From Rhodospirillaceae bacterium (GTDB taxonomy: Bacteria > Pseudomonadota > Alphaproteobacteria > UBA6615): a stretch of 64,000 bases of DNA. Below the pieces are notes generated by a model, which did no database searches, was not told the origin of the DNA, and saw only the letters and a list, made by a program, of their open reading frames with translations. The stretch is from NCBI GenBank assembly GCA_002713365.1, contig PASR01000017.1, forward strand, positions 32,628 to 96,627. Direction: 5' to 3'. Position 1 is the stretch's first letter. Each line of letters starts with the position of its first letter. The position numbers and the translations under genes were made by a program. Shown piece by piece: positions 39,134 through 49,204 of this stretch.

Positions 39134-40300
39134 TTATTTTTCTATGGACCCCTTCACTTCATTACTAAAATGAGAATCTATAGCCGCCTGAGATGCAGCC
39201 CTATATGATTCACTATAAACATCGCTATTTTTTTTCATATTTTTTAATGAATTAATTCTTTGCGAGTTACGGTTAGTAAATTTCGGCACAGCGTATCGTG
39301 CGAATAATTCATATGATTTTTTTGTATTATCAAAATCAGCCCAATTAGTTGCGAGATGCAGAAAACAACCAAATCCTCCCGTTTTCTTCCAATATTTTTC
39401 TAAACATTCAACTGCGTCATCAGGTGTACCAACAACCGCAAGACCATTTTCAACGGCTTCTTGAATACCACCTAAACCTAAAAGCCCTGTTTTAGGGTTA
39501 ACCGAAAAGCTATAATCTTCCCACTGCTTAAAACCAAACTGTATATTTTCCCAAGCTTTTTCTCTAGTATCTGCCAAATGCATAGGCACTACTAATCGTA
39601 GTTGTGAGGGATCCATTCTTAGGCCATTATTTTCAGCTGTTTTACAAGCGATTTTCCAGTTAACATCAAGAACATCGTAAGCAGCAAATACACTGGCTGC
39701 TAAACACAACATTCCTAGACCATGCTCACCTGCTAATTTTGCACCTGTAGGGGTAACTGCACTAGCAACCGCAATTAATGGATGGGGGTTCGTGTAAGGC
39801 TTTAGGTTTGTATGTGCTTTATTAAGTGTTATCCATTCCGACTCATAAGTAACTGTTTCCCCTGCAAACAATCGTAGAATTATACCAAGTGATTCAATCA
39901 TACGTTCACGTTGCGTAGAGGCACTTATACCTAGCATACGGGCATCTGACTGAAGCTGGCCTGGGCCTATACCAAGCATAGATCGTCCTCGAGTTTGGTG
40001 ATCCAATTGTAAAAAACGTTCAGCCACCATTAATGGATTATGATAAGGTAATGAAACAACTCCGCTGCCCAACATAATTCTTTTTGTTCGTTCTGCTGCA
40101 GCTGCAATGAATATTTCTGGTGACGAAATAATTTCAAAACCACCCGAATGATGTTCTCCAATCCACGCCTCGTGGTAACCTAATTGTTCTAAAAATTCTA
40201 CAAGTTCTAAGTCTCGTTGAATTGCAAGCGTTGGATCTTCTTCGTTAGGGTGATGAGGTGGTATGAATACCCCCATTTGGACCTGATTTCTTGAGAACAT
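39134..40300 (-). CDS. LLM class flavin-dependent monooxygenase (LimB-like)
   Basis: LEQLGYHEAWIGEHHSGGFEIISSPEIFIAAAAERTKRIMLGSGVVSLPYHNPLMVAERFLQLDHQTRGR. Confidence 0.9.
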   Translation of the reverse strand: MFSRNQVQMGVFIPPHHPNEEDPTLAIQRDLELVEFLEQLGYHEAWIGEHHSGGFEIISSPEIFIAAAAERTKRIMLGSGVVSLPYHNPLMVAERFLQLDHQTRGRSMLGIGPGQLQSDARMLGISASTQRERMIESLGIILRLFAGETVTYESEWITLNKAHTNLKPYTNPHPLIAVASAVTPTGAKLAGEHGLGMLCLAASVFAAYDVLDVNWKIACKTAENNGLRMDPSQLRLVVPMHLADTREKAWENIQFGFKQWEDYSFSVNPKTGLLGLGGIQEAVENGLAVVGTPDDAVECLEKYWKKTGGFGCFLHLATNWADFDNTKKSYELFARYAVPKFTNRNSQRINSLKNMKKNSDVYSESYRAASQAAIDSHFSNEVKGSIEK

Positions 40301-40474
40301 TTACAACCAATAGTCCTTTAACTTTTATTGACTAATTAGTTTTATAAAATATGATTTCACCAATTAAGTCGTAGATAATAATTAAATTATAAATATTTAG
40401 TATTCGCTTGTGCTATTTATATCCTTGTCTTTTCCATTAAGGCTATTTCTTTATACATTCAACCGGCAATAAAA

Positions 40475-41560
40475 TTATTTTAAACCTGATATATCTATTG
40501 ATTTTTCATGGGGTAAACCCATAGTTTCAGCAGAAATTAGAATTTGGTTCCAACTTTCAGTATCTAAACGTATACCGTTTCTAGCTCTCGATTGACTTGA
40601 TATTCTTTCAGGCTCCCCTGGTACTAAAACTGGATAATCAAGATTTACTGGTGGGGACGCTTTTACAAATTTAGACATAGCATCAATTTCATCATTTATC
40701 CAATCAAGATCGCCTAACCTTGAAGGATCAATAACTATCACTGTCATAGTATTAATAATTCCTTCTAGGCGCTTGTTTTTTGGTTGTATTGTTCCCCCTC
40801 CAGATAAAACACCTGATAACAATTCAGCCATTAGAGCTAAACCGTAGCCCTTATGTTCAGCAAAAGGAAGTAGGGCTCCTTTAGGATCATTAAACATGAC
40901 ACCTGGATCTCTAGTTGAGTGGCCATCTTTGTCAATTAAAATACCTTCTTGCATTAATTCTCCGGCGTTATGTGCAACACGTAATTTACCCATAGCCACC
41001 TTACTAGTTGCCATATCCAGTATTATTGGCCTTGATTTTTCTTTAGTAGGCATTGCAATGCAAACAGGATTGGTTCCAAAACGAGAATCTGACCCTAGGT
41101 GTGGGGCTACAATAGTAAAATGATCAGTTACGTTAACAAAGTGTAAAGAAATAAACCCAGCCTCAGTAGCCATTTTTCCATATGCACCAACCCGACCTAT
41201 ATGATGAGAATTTTTAAGCGTCATAACAACAACGCCAGTCGTTTTGCATCTCTCCAGAGCATATTCCATTGCCTCAGCAGCCACCCGTTGACCGTATCCT
41301 TTACCTCCATCAAACTGAAGAAATGAGCCATTATCTGAAGTGTTTTGTACACTCGTATTAGGCAATAATAATTTTTTCTGTAAGTTCGCTATATATGTAG
41401 GTATAATTCCAACACCATGACTATCATGACCTGTTAAGTTTGCTTCTACTAAGTGATCAGATACAATCCTACACTCGTCAGCATCACTTCCACCAAGTCT
41501 AATAATTTCATAGACTAAGTCTCGTAATCGTCCAGCCTCAACGATAATTTCATTATCCAT
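40475..41560 (-). CDS. Ldh family (malate/L-lactate-type) oxidoreductase
   Basis: SDHLVEANLTGHDSHGVGIIPTYI, NSHHIGRVGAYGKMATEAGFISLHFVN, FAEHKGYGLALMAELLSGVLSG. Confidence 0.92.
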   Translation of the reverse strand: MDNEIIVEAGRLRDLVYEIIRLGGSDADECRIVSDHLVEANLTGHDSHGVGIIPTYIANLQKKLLLPNTSVQNTSDNGSFLQFDGGKGYGQRVAAEAMEYALERCKTTGVVVMTLKNSHHIGRVGAYGKMATEAGFISLHFVNVTDHFTIVAPHLGSDSRFGTNPVCIAMPTKEKSRPIILDMATSKVAMGKLRVAHNAGELMQEGILIDKDGHSTRDPGVMFNDPKGALLPFAEHKGYGLALMAELLSGVLSGGGTIQPKNKRLEGIINTMTVIVIDPSRLGDLDWINDEIDAMSKFVKASPPVNLDYPVLVPGEPERISSQSRARNGIRLDTESWNQILISAETMGLPHEKSIDISGLK

Positions 41561-41618
41561 AATCAGAAACCTATTTTATTTTTAAAAAATATTGGTCAAT
41601 AATAATTCAGAATAATAA

Positions 41619-42410
41619 TTAAACTACGGGAGATCGACCGCCATCCACATTAATAGCACAGCCAGTAATATAAGAAGCCGCATCGGAAACTAAGAAACAC
41701 GCCATATTTGCAAATTCCTCAGCTTCACCAATCCTTCCCATCGGTAGCTGCTCTTCAATTGGTGAGATATATTCATCAAATGTTTTTTCAGGTGCAGATC
41801 TTTTATGACGACGTTCGTGTTGTCCAGAACGAATTAAACCGACTAAGAGAGCATTAACTAGTATATTATTAGGAGCACCTTCCCCAGCCAGTACCTTTGT
41901 TAACGCCATACCTGCCGCTCGAGAAACAGAAGTGGGCGCGCTCCCTGCTCCTGGTGATTTACCACTAATAGCCAGCACATTTATTATTCTACCCCATTTC
42001 TGCTCAGCCATACTAGGAAATGCTAAACGTGAAAAACGTATTGCAGCATATAATTTTAAATCCAAATCTGCCTGCCACATCTCATCAGTAGTTTCTAAGA
42101 ATGGTCCTATAGCATGAGCACCGGCATTATTCACCAAAATATCTACTTGACCTAATAAAAGAGAGTTAGCTTTCCATACTTCTTGAATTTGATTTGCATC
42201 AGTAACGTCACAACAAAATGTTTCCACGCGCACCTGGCTGCCTTTAACAGAACTAATAATATCTTGTTTTGCACTTTCTAATTTACTAGCATCACGCGCT
42301 AAAAGAGCTACATTTGCACCAGATTGAGAAAATTTATGGGCCATTGCAAGTCCAAGTCCTTCACTACCGCCAGTAATTAAAGCCGTTTTTCCATCTAAAC
42401 GAATATCCAT
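41619..42410 (-). CDS. SDR family oxidoreductase
   Basis: GKTALITGGSEGLGLAMAHKFSQSGANVALLARD, DILVNNAGAHAIGPFLE; the typical YxxxK is altered (SVSRAAGMALTKVLAGE). Confidence 0.9.
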   Translation of the reverse strand: MDIRLDGKTALITGGSEGLGLAMAHKFSQSGANVALLARDASKLESAKQDIISSVKGSQVRVETFCCDVTDANQIQEVWKANSLLLGQVDILVNNAGAHAIGPFLETTDEMWQADLDLKLYAAIRFSRLAFPSMAEQKWGRIINVLAISGKSPGAGSAPTSVSRAAGMALTKVLAGEGAPNNILVNALLVGLIRSGQHERRHKRSAPEKTFDEYISPIEEQLPMGRIGEAEEFANMACFLVSDAASYITGCAINVDGGRSPVV

Positions 42411-42480
42411 AAACTTCTCCTAAGGTTTTAATAATATAAAAATAATAATACTATGCTATAAACGTTGTTTTGACATCCTT

Positions 42481-42498
42481 ACATTTATGCATAAATGT
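42481..42498. promoter_or_regulatory. Perfect 18-bp palindrome, candidate operator upstream of the Mo-oxidoreductase gene
   Basis: ACATTTATGCATAAATGT; a TTGACA lies at 42470-42475. Confidence 0.45.
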
Positions 42499-42529
42499 CA
42501 TATTAGATTAAATAAAAGGATATGGATTC

Positions 42530-44842
42530 ATGACGAAGACAAATCATTTTCACACATCACACTGGGGAACGTTTACTGCTGAAGTAGAGGATGGTCGTCT
42601 TACTGGTGTACAGCCTTTTTCCAAGGACACAGACCCTTCACCAATTATGTACTCTATGATTGATGCTGTTTATGATGAAAGTCGCGTTCTAAAACCGATG
42701 ATTCGTAAAGGTTGGCTAGATAAAAAATCTATTAATCACCGTCAGAAAAGAGGAACTGATCCATTTATATCCGTACCATGGGATGAAGCCTTGGATATAG
42801 TGGCAAATGAAATTGAACGCGTTCGCTCTGATCATGGAAATAGCTCAATATTCGGCGGTTCTTATGGATGGTCAAGTGCCGGTCGATTTCATCACGCAAA
42901 AACTCAATTACAGCGTTTTTTAGGTACAGTAGGAGGTTTTACAGGGCAAGTTCATACTTATTCAATAGCAGCTGGCTATGCAATTTTACCTTATATTTTA
43001 GGCAGTGCTCAAGCGGCTATGGCCGAAGCGACAACTTGGGATTCAATAGTTGAAAATTCTGAACTATTTGTTGCTTTTGGCGGCGTTCCAATGAAAAACA
43101 CACAAGTAACCTCTGGTGGACCTGGGCAACATGTTGCATCTGACTATTTAAAGAAAGCCATTAAATCAGGCGTCAAATTTGTAAATATATCCCCTATTCG
43201 AGATGACACAGCTGATTTCCTTAATGCCGAATGGTTACCGTTACGGCCAAATACAGACGTAGCTTTAATGCTTGCATTGGCGCACACTTTATATGACGAA
43301 GGTCTTGCCGATGAAGTTTTTCTGGACAAATACTGTGTTGGTTATGAGAAATTTAAAAGATATTTAAATGGTGAAGATGATGGACAAATAAAAAATGCAG
43401 AATGGGCCTCTAGCATATGTGAAATTGGATCACTAGAAATAAAAACCCTCGCTCGCCGAATGGCATCAAAACGTACAATAATTAATACTAATTGGTCACT
43501 TCAACGTGGAGACCATGGCGAACAACCATTTTGGATGACTGTGGTATTAGCTGCTATGATCGGTCAAATTGGTCTACCAGGAGGCGGGTTTGGTTTTGGC
43601 TACGGAAGCATGGGAAACATCGGTAATCCCAGACAACCTATACCTACACCAATGCTTTCAGCAGGTACAAATCCATGTGATAGTTGGATTCCAGTAGCTA
43701 GAATATCGGATATGCTTCTTAATCCTGGAACCGAATATGATTTCGATGGAAAGAAAAGAAATTATCCAGATATAAAACTTATATATTGGTGCGGTGGAAA
43801 CCCCTTTCATCATCACCAAGACCTAAATCGTCTTGTAGAGGCATGGCGCAAGCCAGAAACTATAATTGTCAATGAACCGTGGTGGACAGCTACTGCTAAG
43901 TTTTCTGACATAGTTTTACCGTCTACAACAACCTTAGAACGCAATGATATAGGCGCCACATCCCGTGATAGGTTTATCCTAGCAATGGAACAGACAATTG
44001 ATCCATTAGGTGAAGCAAGGCATGATTATGATATATTCTGTGAATTAGCTAAACGCATGGGAACAGAGCTTGAATTTACTGAAGGACGTAACGAAAGCGA
44101 TTGGCTGCGACATATATATAATCGTTCAAGACAACGTGCTGCAGAGCATGATCTGACTATGCCATCATTTGAGAGTTTCTGGAAAAAAGGTCATATAGAA
44201 ATACCGAAACCTAGAGAACCATATGTAATATTATCGGATTTTAGGGCTGATCCAAATCTTTTCCCTTTACCAACAGAGTCAGGAAAAATAGAAATATTCT
44301 CTAAGATAATAGATAGTTATGGCTACGAAGATTGCATTGGCCACCCCGTCTGGCTTGAGCCTGTGGAGTGGTTAGGAGGAAAAGAGATTAAGGATTTTCC
44401 CCTACACATGATTTCTAATCAACCTAAGACCCGCCTACATGGACAAATGGATAATGGAAAAATTAGCCGTGAAAGCAAAATAAATCAGCGAGAACCAGTA
44501 TGGATACACCCAGATGATGCAAAAGAACGAAATTTATCTTCGGGGGATATTGCACGTTTATTTAATTTACGTGGAGAAATACTCGCTGGTATTGTAGTAA
44601 CTAACGAGGTTAGAAAGGGCGTTGTACAATTATCCACTGGTGCCTGGTATGACCCAGAGAGCCCAGATACTGAAAATAGTTTAGATAAACATGGCAACCC
44701 AAACGTACTCACAATAGATAAAGGAACATCTAGACTCGGTCAGGGTCCTAGTGCTCACAGCACGCTAATACAGATAGAGAAATTTAATGGACCGTTACCA
44801 CCTTTAACTGCATTCAAACCACCAATTATTCTAGAAAAATAA
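42530..44842 (+). CDS. Molybdopterin-dependent oxidoreductase, BisC/DMSO-TMAO reductase family, no evident TAT signal
   Basis: GGSYGWSSAGRFHHAKTQLQRFLGTVGGFTG, GQIGLPGGGFGFGYGSMG, WWTATAKFSDIVLPSTTTLERND, MISNQPKTRLHGQMDNG. Confidence 0.93.
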   Translation: MTKTNHFHTSHWGTFTAEVEDGRLTGVQPFSKDTDPSPIMYSMIDAVYDESRVLKPMIRKGWLDKKSINHRQKRGTDPFISVPWDEALDIVANEIERVRSDHGNSSIFGGSYGWSSAGRFHHAKTQLQRFLGTVGGFTGQVHTYSIAAGYAILPYILGSAQAAMAEATTWDSIVENSELFVAFGGVPMKNTQVTSGGPGQHVASDYLKKAIKSGVKFVNISPIRDDTADFLNAEWLPLRPNTDVALMLALAHTLYDEGLADEVFLDKYCVGYEKFKRYLNGEDDGQIKNAEWASSICEIGSLEIKTLARRMASKRTIINTNWSLQRGDHGEQPFWMTVVLAAMIGQIGLPGGGFGFGYGSMGNIGNPRQPIPTPMLSAGTNPCDSWIPVARISDMLLNPGTEYDFDGKKRNYPDIKLIYWCGGNPFHHHQDLNRLVEAWRKPETIIVNEPWWTATAKFSDIVLPSTTTLERNDIGATSRDRFILAMEQTIDPLGEARHDYDIFCELAKRMGTELEFTEGRNESDWLRHIYNRSRQRAAEHDLTMPSFESFWKKGHIEIPKPREPYVILSDFRADPNLFPLPTESGKIEIFSKIIDSYGYEDCIGHPVWLEPVEWLGGKEIKDFPLHMISNQPKTRLHGQMDNGKISRESKINQREPVWIHPDDAKERNLSSGDIARLFNLRGEILAGIVVTNEVRKGVVQLSTGAWYDPESPDTENSLDKHGNPNVLTIDKGTSRLGQGPSAHSTLIQIEKFNGPLPPLTAFKPPIILEK

Positions 44843-44906
44843 ACATTGAAAACTATTAAAGTAATTAAGTGGTAAAGTTGATAAAGTATTGAGTTTTAAT
44901 TATTAA

Positions 44907-45743
44907 TCATGACTTATTAAAAAACTTATCATATAGTTCAGGTCTTTGCCACTGATCAAGAACCCCTGCTTTAGCTCCATTACTATTAGCTGATAGCACT
45001 TCATCATCTTGTGATCGTAAATCACGTATTCTTGAAAGATCTATATCTACAACTGACATTCCAGCGGATGTACTTTCAAATAGTATTTCTTCAGGTGTTG
45101 CAACCATTGCTAAACCAGTTTCAGACTCAGAAAATAAATTTTGCGTAGTTATAGTAATAGCTAGATTTTCAATAGACCTAGACCATATTAAATTTCGCCA
45201 AGTATCCCAAAGCTTTAATTTGTCAACACCACCTGGTAAGAATATAATTTCTGCTCCGCGTAATGCTAATGCTCTAGACACCTCAGGAACGTAAACTTCG
45301 CTACACATGGCTAGACCAACTTTACCATGTTCTGTATCAAAAACTGGAAATTCATTACCTGGCACATATTGGAATTCCCAATACCCACCTCCAGTATAAA
45401 TCCAGGGCCCAGGAGGATGTGTTCTTTTATACTCACCTGGTTTTCTTCCGTCTGGATAAGCAAGTACTAATAAATTGTGGGCTGTACTATCAATCTCACT
45501 TATTGGTTGAAGGGTGCCAAACTGTACATACACCTTATATTTAGAGGCTGCCTCAGCTATATCATCAATAGGATTGTAAGTAGCGGGCATCCGCCATGGT
45601 CCAGGATATGATTCGGGAAATGTAACAAACTCTGCGCCCTCTTCAGATGCTTGCTTTATATATTCAATAGCATCGGCAATATTTTTTTTATCATCAGGTG
45701 GTTTGTGAGCCATAGGTTGAACAACAGCGACTTTAAAACTCAT
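44907..45743 (-). CDS. Carbon-nitrogen hydrolase (nitrilase superfamily)
   Basis: EGAEFVTFPESYPGPW, GEYKRTHPPGPW, GKVGLAMCSEVYVPEVSRALALRGAEIIFLPGG (catalytic E-K-C). Confidence 0.92.
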   Translation of the reverse strand: MSFKVAVVQPMAHKPPDDKKNIADAIEYIKQASEEGAEFVTFPESYPGPWRMPATYNPIDDIAEAASKYKVYVQFGTLQPISEIDSTAHNLLVLAYPDGRKPGEYKRTHPPGPWIYTGGGYWEFQYVPGNEFPVFDTEHGKVGLAMCSEVYVPEVSRALALRGAEIIFLPGGVDKLKLWDTWRNLIWSRSIENLAITITTQNLFSESETGLAMVATPEEILFESTSAGMSVVDIDLSRIRDLRSQDDEVLSANSNGAKAGVLDQWQRPELYDKFFNKS

Positions 45744-45774
45744 AATATAAACCCCTATAAGAATAATAATTAGA

Positions 45775-46449
45775 TTAAAGCAGTTGAGATTCTGCCAAAG
45801 TATTAGCTAACTGAGCATCAGCATGTTTATCTACTAACTTACAAGACCATTCAATGTTATAAGAAAGAGCTGCTTCAAGCATCTGAGAATGGTCATCGTG
45901 AGCTCTTCTTTCTTCTTGGTGATTGAGAATTAATGATCTTCTGTACCTAGTGGCTTGATCATAAATAATTTTTCTAAAATTTAAAATCCATTCTGATGTA
46001 CATCGGGAAACTAATGTATCATGAAACTGATCATTAGCTACTTCCCAGGCGTCTACTGTTTCGCCAAAATTATTTGATAATTCATAATGTTCTTTATCTA
46101 AGTTTTCATACGCTATAACGAGCTCTTGCTCCCATTTCCGATCGCCGTTTTTAAGAGATTCTTTTAACGCGGCATGCTCTAATAATTTTCTTGTATTAGT
46201 AATATCTCGTAAGTCTTTTTCAGAAATAGGCGCGACACGAAAACCCTTCTGACCTTCAGATGTAACAAGTCCATGCGAAACCAGTCTTGACAGAGCCTCG
46301 CGCAAAGGACTGGCGCCTATATCATATTTATTTCGTAATTCTTCAACGCGAAGTTTACTTCCTGCAACAAGAACACCTCTTAGTATATCTTCCCTTATTC
46401 TTCTAAGGGCTAAATCTACTAATGTTGGAACTACAGTTTCGTTTACCAT
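45775..46449 (-). CDS. GntR family transcriptional regulator (FadR-type C-terminal domain)
   Basis: LALRRIREDILRGVLVAGSKLRVEELRNKYDIGASPLREALSRLVSHGLVTSEGQKGFRVAPIS. Confidence 0.95.
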   Translation of the reverse strand: MVNETVVPTLVDLALRRIREDILRGVLVAGSKLRVEELRNKYDIGASPLREALSRLVSHGLVTSEGQKGFRVAPISEKDLRDITNTRKLLEHAALKESLKNGDRKWEQELVIAYENLDKEHYELSNNFGETVDAWEVANDQFHDTLVSRCTSEWILNFRKIIYDQATRYRRSLILNHQEERRAHDDHSQMLEAALSYNIEWSCKLVDKHADAQLANTLAESQLL

Positions 46450-46534
46450 GTTAAACCTGAGTTATATATCATCTTCTTATATATATATTATTTATACTAC
46501 TTATATTTTATATATATAGTTGAAGCAAATAAAG

Positions 46535-46568
46535 CACAAAAAAAGTGCCCCAACCAGTGGGACACTTT
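46535..46568 (-). terminator. Rho-independent terminator of the porin gene
   Basis: On minus strand AAAGTGTCCC-ACTGGTT-GGGGCACTTTTTTTG: 10-bp stem with one mismatch followed by T-tract. Confidence 0.8.
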
Positions 46569-46607
46569 AAAGAAATTACTACTTAAGTTTTAAATTTGTA
46601 CTTTAGA

Positions 46608-47708
46608 TTAGAATCCCCAGATATTCTGAATGATTACTGAAGTTCCTTCATTATCATCCCCGGTTACTCCACCACGGTTTTCTGCTTCACTGAAGGTTAT
46701 ACCTGCTGCGAGTGTCCAACCTGGAGCTACTTCTGTATCCATATCAATACTAATTGCTGTATTTGTTGAATCTGGTGCACCATCAGCATTTCCTACTGAA
46801 GATGAGTAAACACCAAGTGATATATTATAAGCACCCATGTTATAACCGATACCCGCTGACATCCAGCTTCCCGCATCCGCTCCTGCTGCTGCCTGAGCAT
46901 TTGTTAGTCCGGTATCATGATTATTGGCATAACCAGCTGCAATTGTAATATTGCCGAATGAAGCCGATGCACCTATACCCATTGCTTCACCAGAGGCATT
47001 AGTTGCAGTTTCATTGTCACCACTCTCATACACCCATGATGCTGATATTGAGGCTCCATTAACTTCCGCTGAGTACATAACTCCAGCACTGAGAACGTTT
47101 TCAAAACTTCCGTTATTATCTTTCTCTCCAAAACTGGAACCTGCTGCACCTCCGTCAGGGGTAAATGATGCACCAATTTGAAAACCATTCAAGCTTGGGC
47201 TGTAATAGCTTATTTTGGTTGCATTACCTGAGACAGGATCTGTACCGCCTCCGATCCAGCTTCCGCCAAAATCGAATACATCCGCATGTTCACCATCAAA
47301 TCCACCACGGCCTGCGAGAGCGCTTGCACCGGTTATTTTAAACTCATCAGCTGCACTTCCGATATCTCCAAGGTGCATTGTGCCAAAATCATCACTTCCT
47401 ATGTCAATCCAAAGCTTATCACCATTTTGGGTATCAGACACATTAGCGAGAAGTACAAGATTAACTCCATATGTGAACCCATTATCCGAAGAGCCGCTCG
47501 CCGTTATGGCCAACTCGCCTGCATCAGTTGTGAGTCCAGAACTCGAGTTAGTGTCTTCATCCTGGCTAGCTATATATGCGCTAAAACGCACTTCACCCGC
47601 TAGATCAAGTGACATGTTTTTGCCGGTTCCAACAGAACCAGCCATGGCTGGTGAGAATGCCATAACAGCAACAAGAGCTGTTCCACCTAGCAATGCCGCA
47701 CGATTCAT
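46608..47708 (-). CDS. Outer membrane porin
   Basis: Signal peptide MNRAALLGGTALVAVMAFSPAMA; beta-barrel-like alternation; terminal Phe (IIQNIWGF). Confidence 0.9.
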   Translation of the reverse strand: MNRAALLGGTALVAVMAFSPAMAGSVGTGKNMSLDLAGEVRFSAYIASQDEDTNSSSGLTTDAGELAITASGSSDNGFTYGVNLVLLANVSDTQNGDKLWIDIGSDDFGTMHLGDIGSAADEFKITGASALAGRGGFDGEHADVFDFGGSWIGGGTDPVSGNATKISYYSPSLNGFQIGASFTPDGGAAGSSFGEKDNNGSFENVLSAGVMYSAEVNGASISASWVYESGDNETATNASGEAMGIGASASFGNITIAAGYANNHDTGLTNAQAAAGADAGSWMSAGIGYNMGAYNISLGVYSSSVGNADGAPDSTNTAISIDMDTEVAPGWTLAAGITFSEAENRGGVTGDDNEGTSVIIQNIWGF

Positions 47709-47914
47709 TAGTTATACTCCTTAAATTTTTATTTTACCTGGCACCTAAAAAACAAATACCAGTAAATCTGTTCTTCAATAATATAAAGAATCATTGATAA
47801 AAAATATATACGATTAAGCTTAAACAACACACCCATACTTATTGCAACAAGAAAATATCGATATTTTTGCCATTGTACCGTTATAATACAATAGTGTGAC
47901 ATATTTGCAAATGC

Positions 47915-47978
47915 GGTCTAATTAATTAATTATATAATAATTATTTAAATTAAATATATTTATATTAATATTTAGACC
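47915..47978. repeat. Inverted repeat GGTCTAA...TTAGACC bracketing a 50-bp pure A/T tract
   Basis: Arms 47915-47921 and 47972-47978; no G or C between them; lies between porin and amidohydrolase genes. Confidence 0.5.
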
Positions 47979-48054
47979 AAAATACAGATTATTAAGTTAT
48001 AAAATACAATTTTTATTTCTCATCAATATTATAAAATCAATAAATAGGATAATT

Positions 48055-49140
48055 ATGATGCTATTTCAGTGCGCAACCCACGCTTCTTCTGCAGATCATG
48101 GACATAGTGAAACTATAAAAAGCGAAAATAAGTATCTCACCGTTGATATTCATTGCCATGTTCACATACCGGAAATTGACCAGATGACTGAAGGTCATTG
48201 GAATGTAGATGATATCCCAGCAATTAAATATGCTAGTGATCTTACACGTGGCCTAAATGTTGAACAAAACGACATACTGATGCCAAAATTAACTCAGCCT
48301 GAGTTAAGAATAGCTGATATGGATGCTTGCGGCGTCGATGTGCAAGCAATTTCGCCTGCTCCATGGCATTACTGCTACTGGGCTGATCGCGATCTTGGCA
48401 TAGAGACAGCAATGCATACTAATGACCATATGGCCGAGTTAGGTGCAAAATATCCAGACAGATTGGTACCAATGTGCACAGTCCCGCTGCAGGCGCCAGA
48501 TCTAGCCGTAGCCGAAATTGAACGATGCCATAAAAAATATGGGATGCGGGGTGTTGAGATAGGTACTAATGTAGGTGGCAAAGAACTCACTCGTATTGGC
48601 TTAGAAAAGTTCTTTGCTAAAGTCCAAGAACTAGACATGCTTATTTTCATGCATCCTATAGGCACTACTGAAGGTGACCGGATGAAAGATCATTATTTTA
48701 CTAACTTAATTGGCCACCCTCTGGAATCGGCTTTAGCTATTGGCCATTTAATATTTGATGGTTACCTAGATAAATACCCAGATTTAAAAGTATGTATCGC
48801 TCATGGTGGTGGATATTTACCAGGTTATTGGGGACGATTTGATCATCCGTACCCTACTCGTGAGGACGTACACGGAACTCTACCAAAATTACCATCGTAC
48901 TATCTCAAAAAATTACACTTTGACACCGTTGTTTTCACGGAGATGCAATTACGCCATTTAATTGAGGCTTGGGGCCCTGATCATATACTAATGGGTACAG
49001 ATTATCCCTATGATATGGCCGAGACAGATCCAGTTGGACACATAGATTCAGTTCAAGGCCTATCGGAGAGTGATAAGGCTCTTGTGTGGGGTGGAAATGC
49101 GGCAAGGCTCCTTAACTTAACCGAAGAATTTAGAAAATAG
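48055..49140 (+). CDS. Amidohydrolase family protein (ACMSD-like)
   Basis: LTVDIHCHVHIPE, MHPIGTTEGDRM, VCIAHGGGYLPGYWGRFDH, HILMGTDYPYDMAETDPVGHI. Confidence 0.92.
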   Translation: MMLFQCATHASSADHGHSETIKSENKYLTVDIHCHVHIPEIDQMTEGHWNVDDIPAIKYASDLTRGLNVEQNDILMPKLTQPELRIADMDACGVDVQAISPAPWHYCYWADRDLGIETAMHTNDHMAELGAKYPDRLVPMCTVPLQAPDLAVAEIERCHKKYGMRGVEIGTNVGGKELTRIGLEKFFAKVQELDMLIFMHPIGTTEGDRMKDHYFTNLIGHPLESALAIGHLIFDGYLDKYPDLKVCIAHGGGYLPGYWGRFDHPYPTREDVHGTLPKLPSYYLKKLHFDTVVFTEMQLRHLIEAWGPDHILMGTDYPYDMAETDPVGHIDSVQGLSESDKALVWGGNAARLLNLTEEFRK

Positions 49141-49204
49141 ATTATATTAAACCAGTATCAGTTCATTGCAGAAACAATAAATAAGTAACTAGTTAATGGT
49201 AGTC

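Noticed and set aside
40301-40474. Possible small gene or RNA in the 174-bp gap between the LimB-like and Ldh genes
   Set aside because: AT-rich, no convincing ORF, hairpin or terminator could be supported by eye.
47215-47724. 169-aa plus-strand ORF (and 46951-47181) antisense to the porin
   Set aside because: Shadow ORFs opposite a confidently assigned porin with signal peptide and C-terminal Phe; low-complexity Pro/Ser-rich translation.
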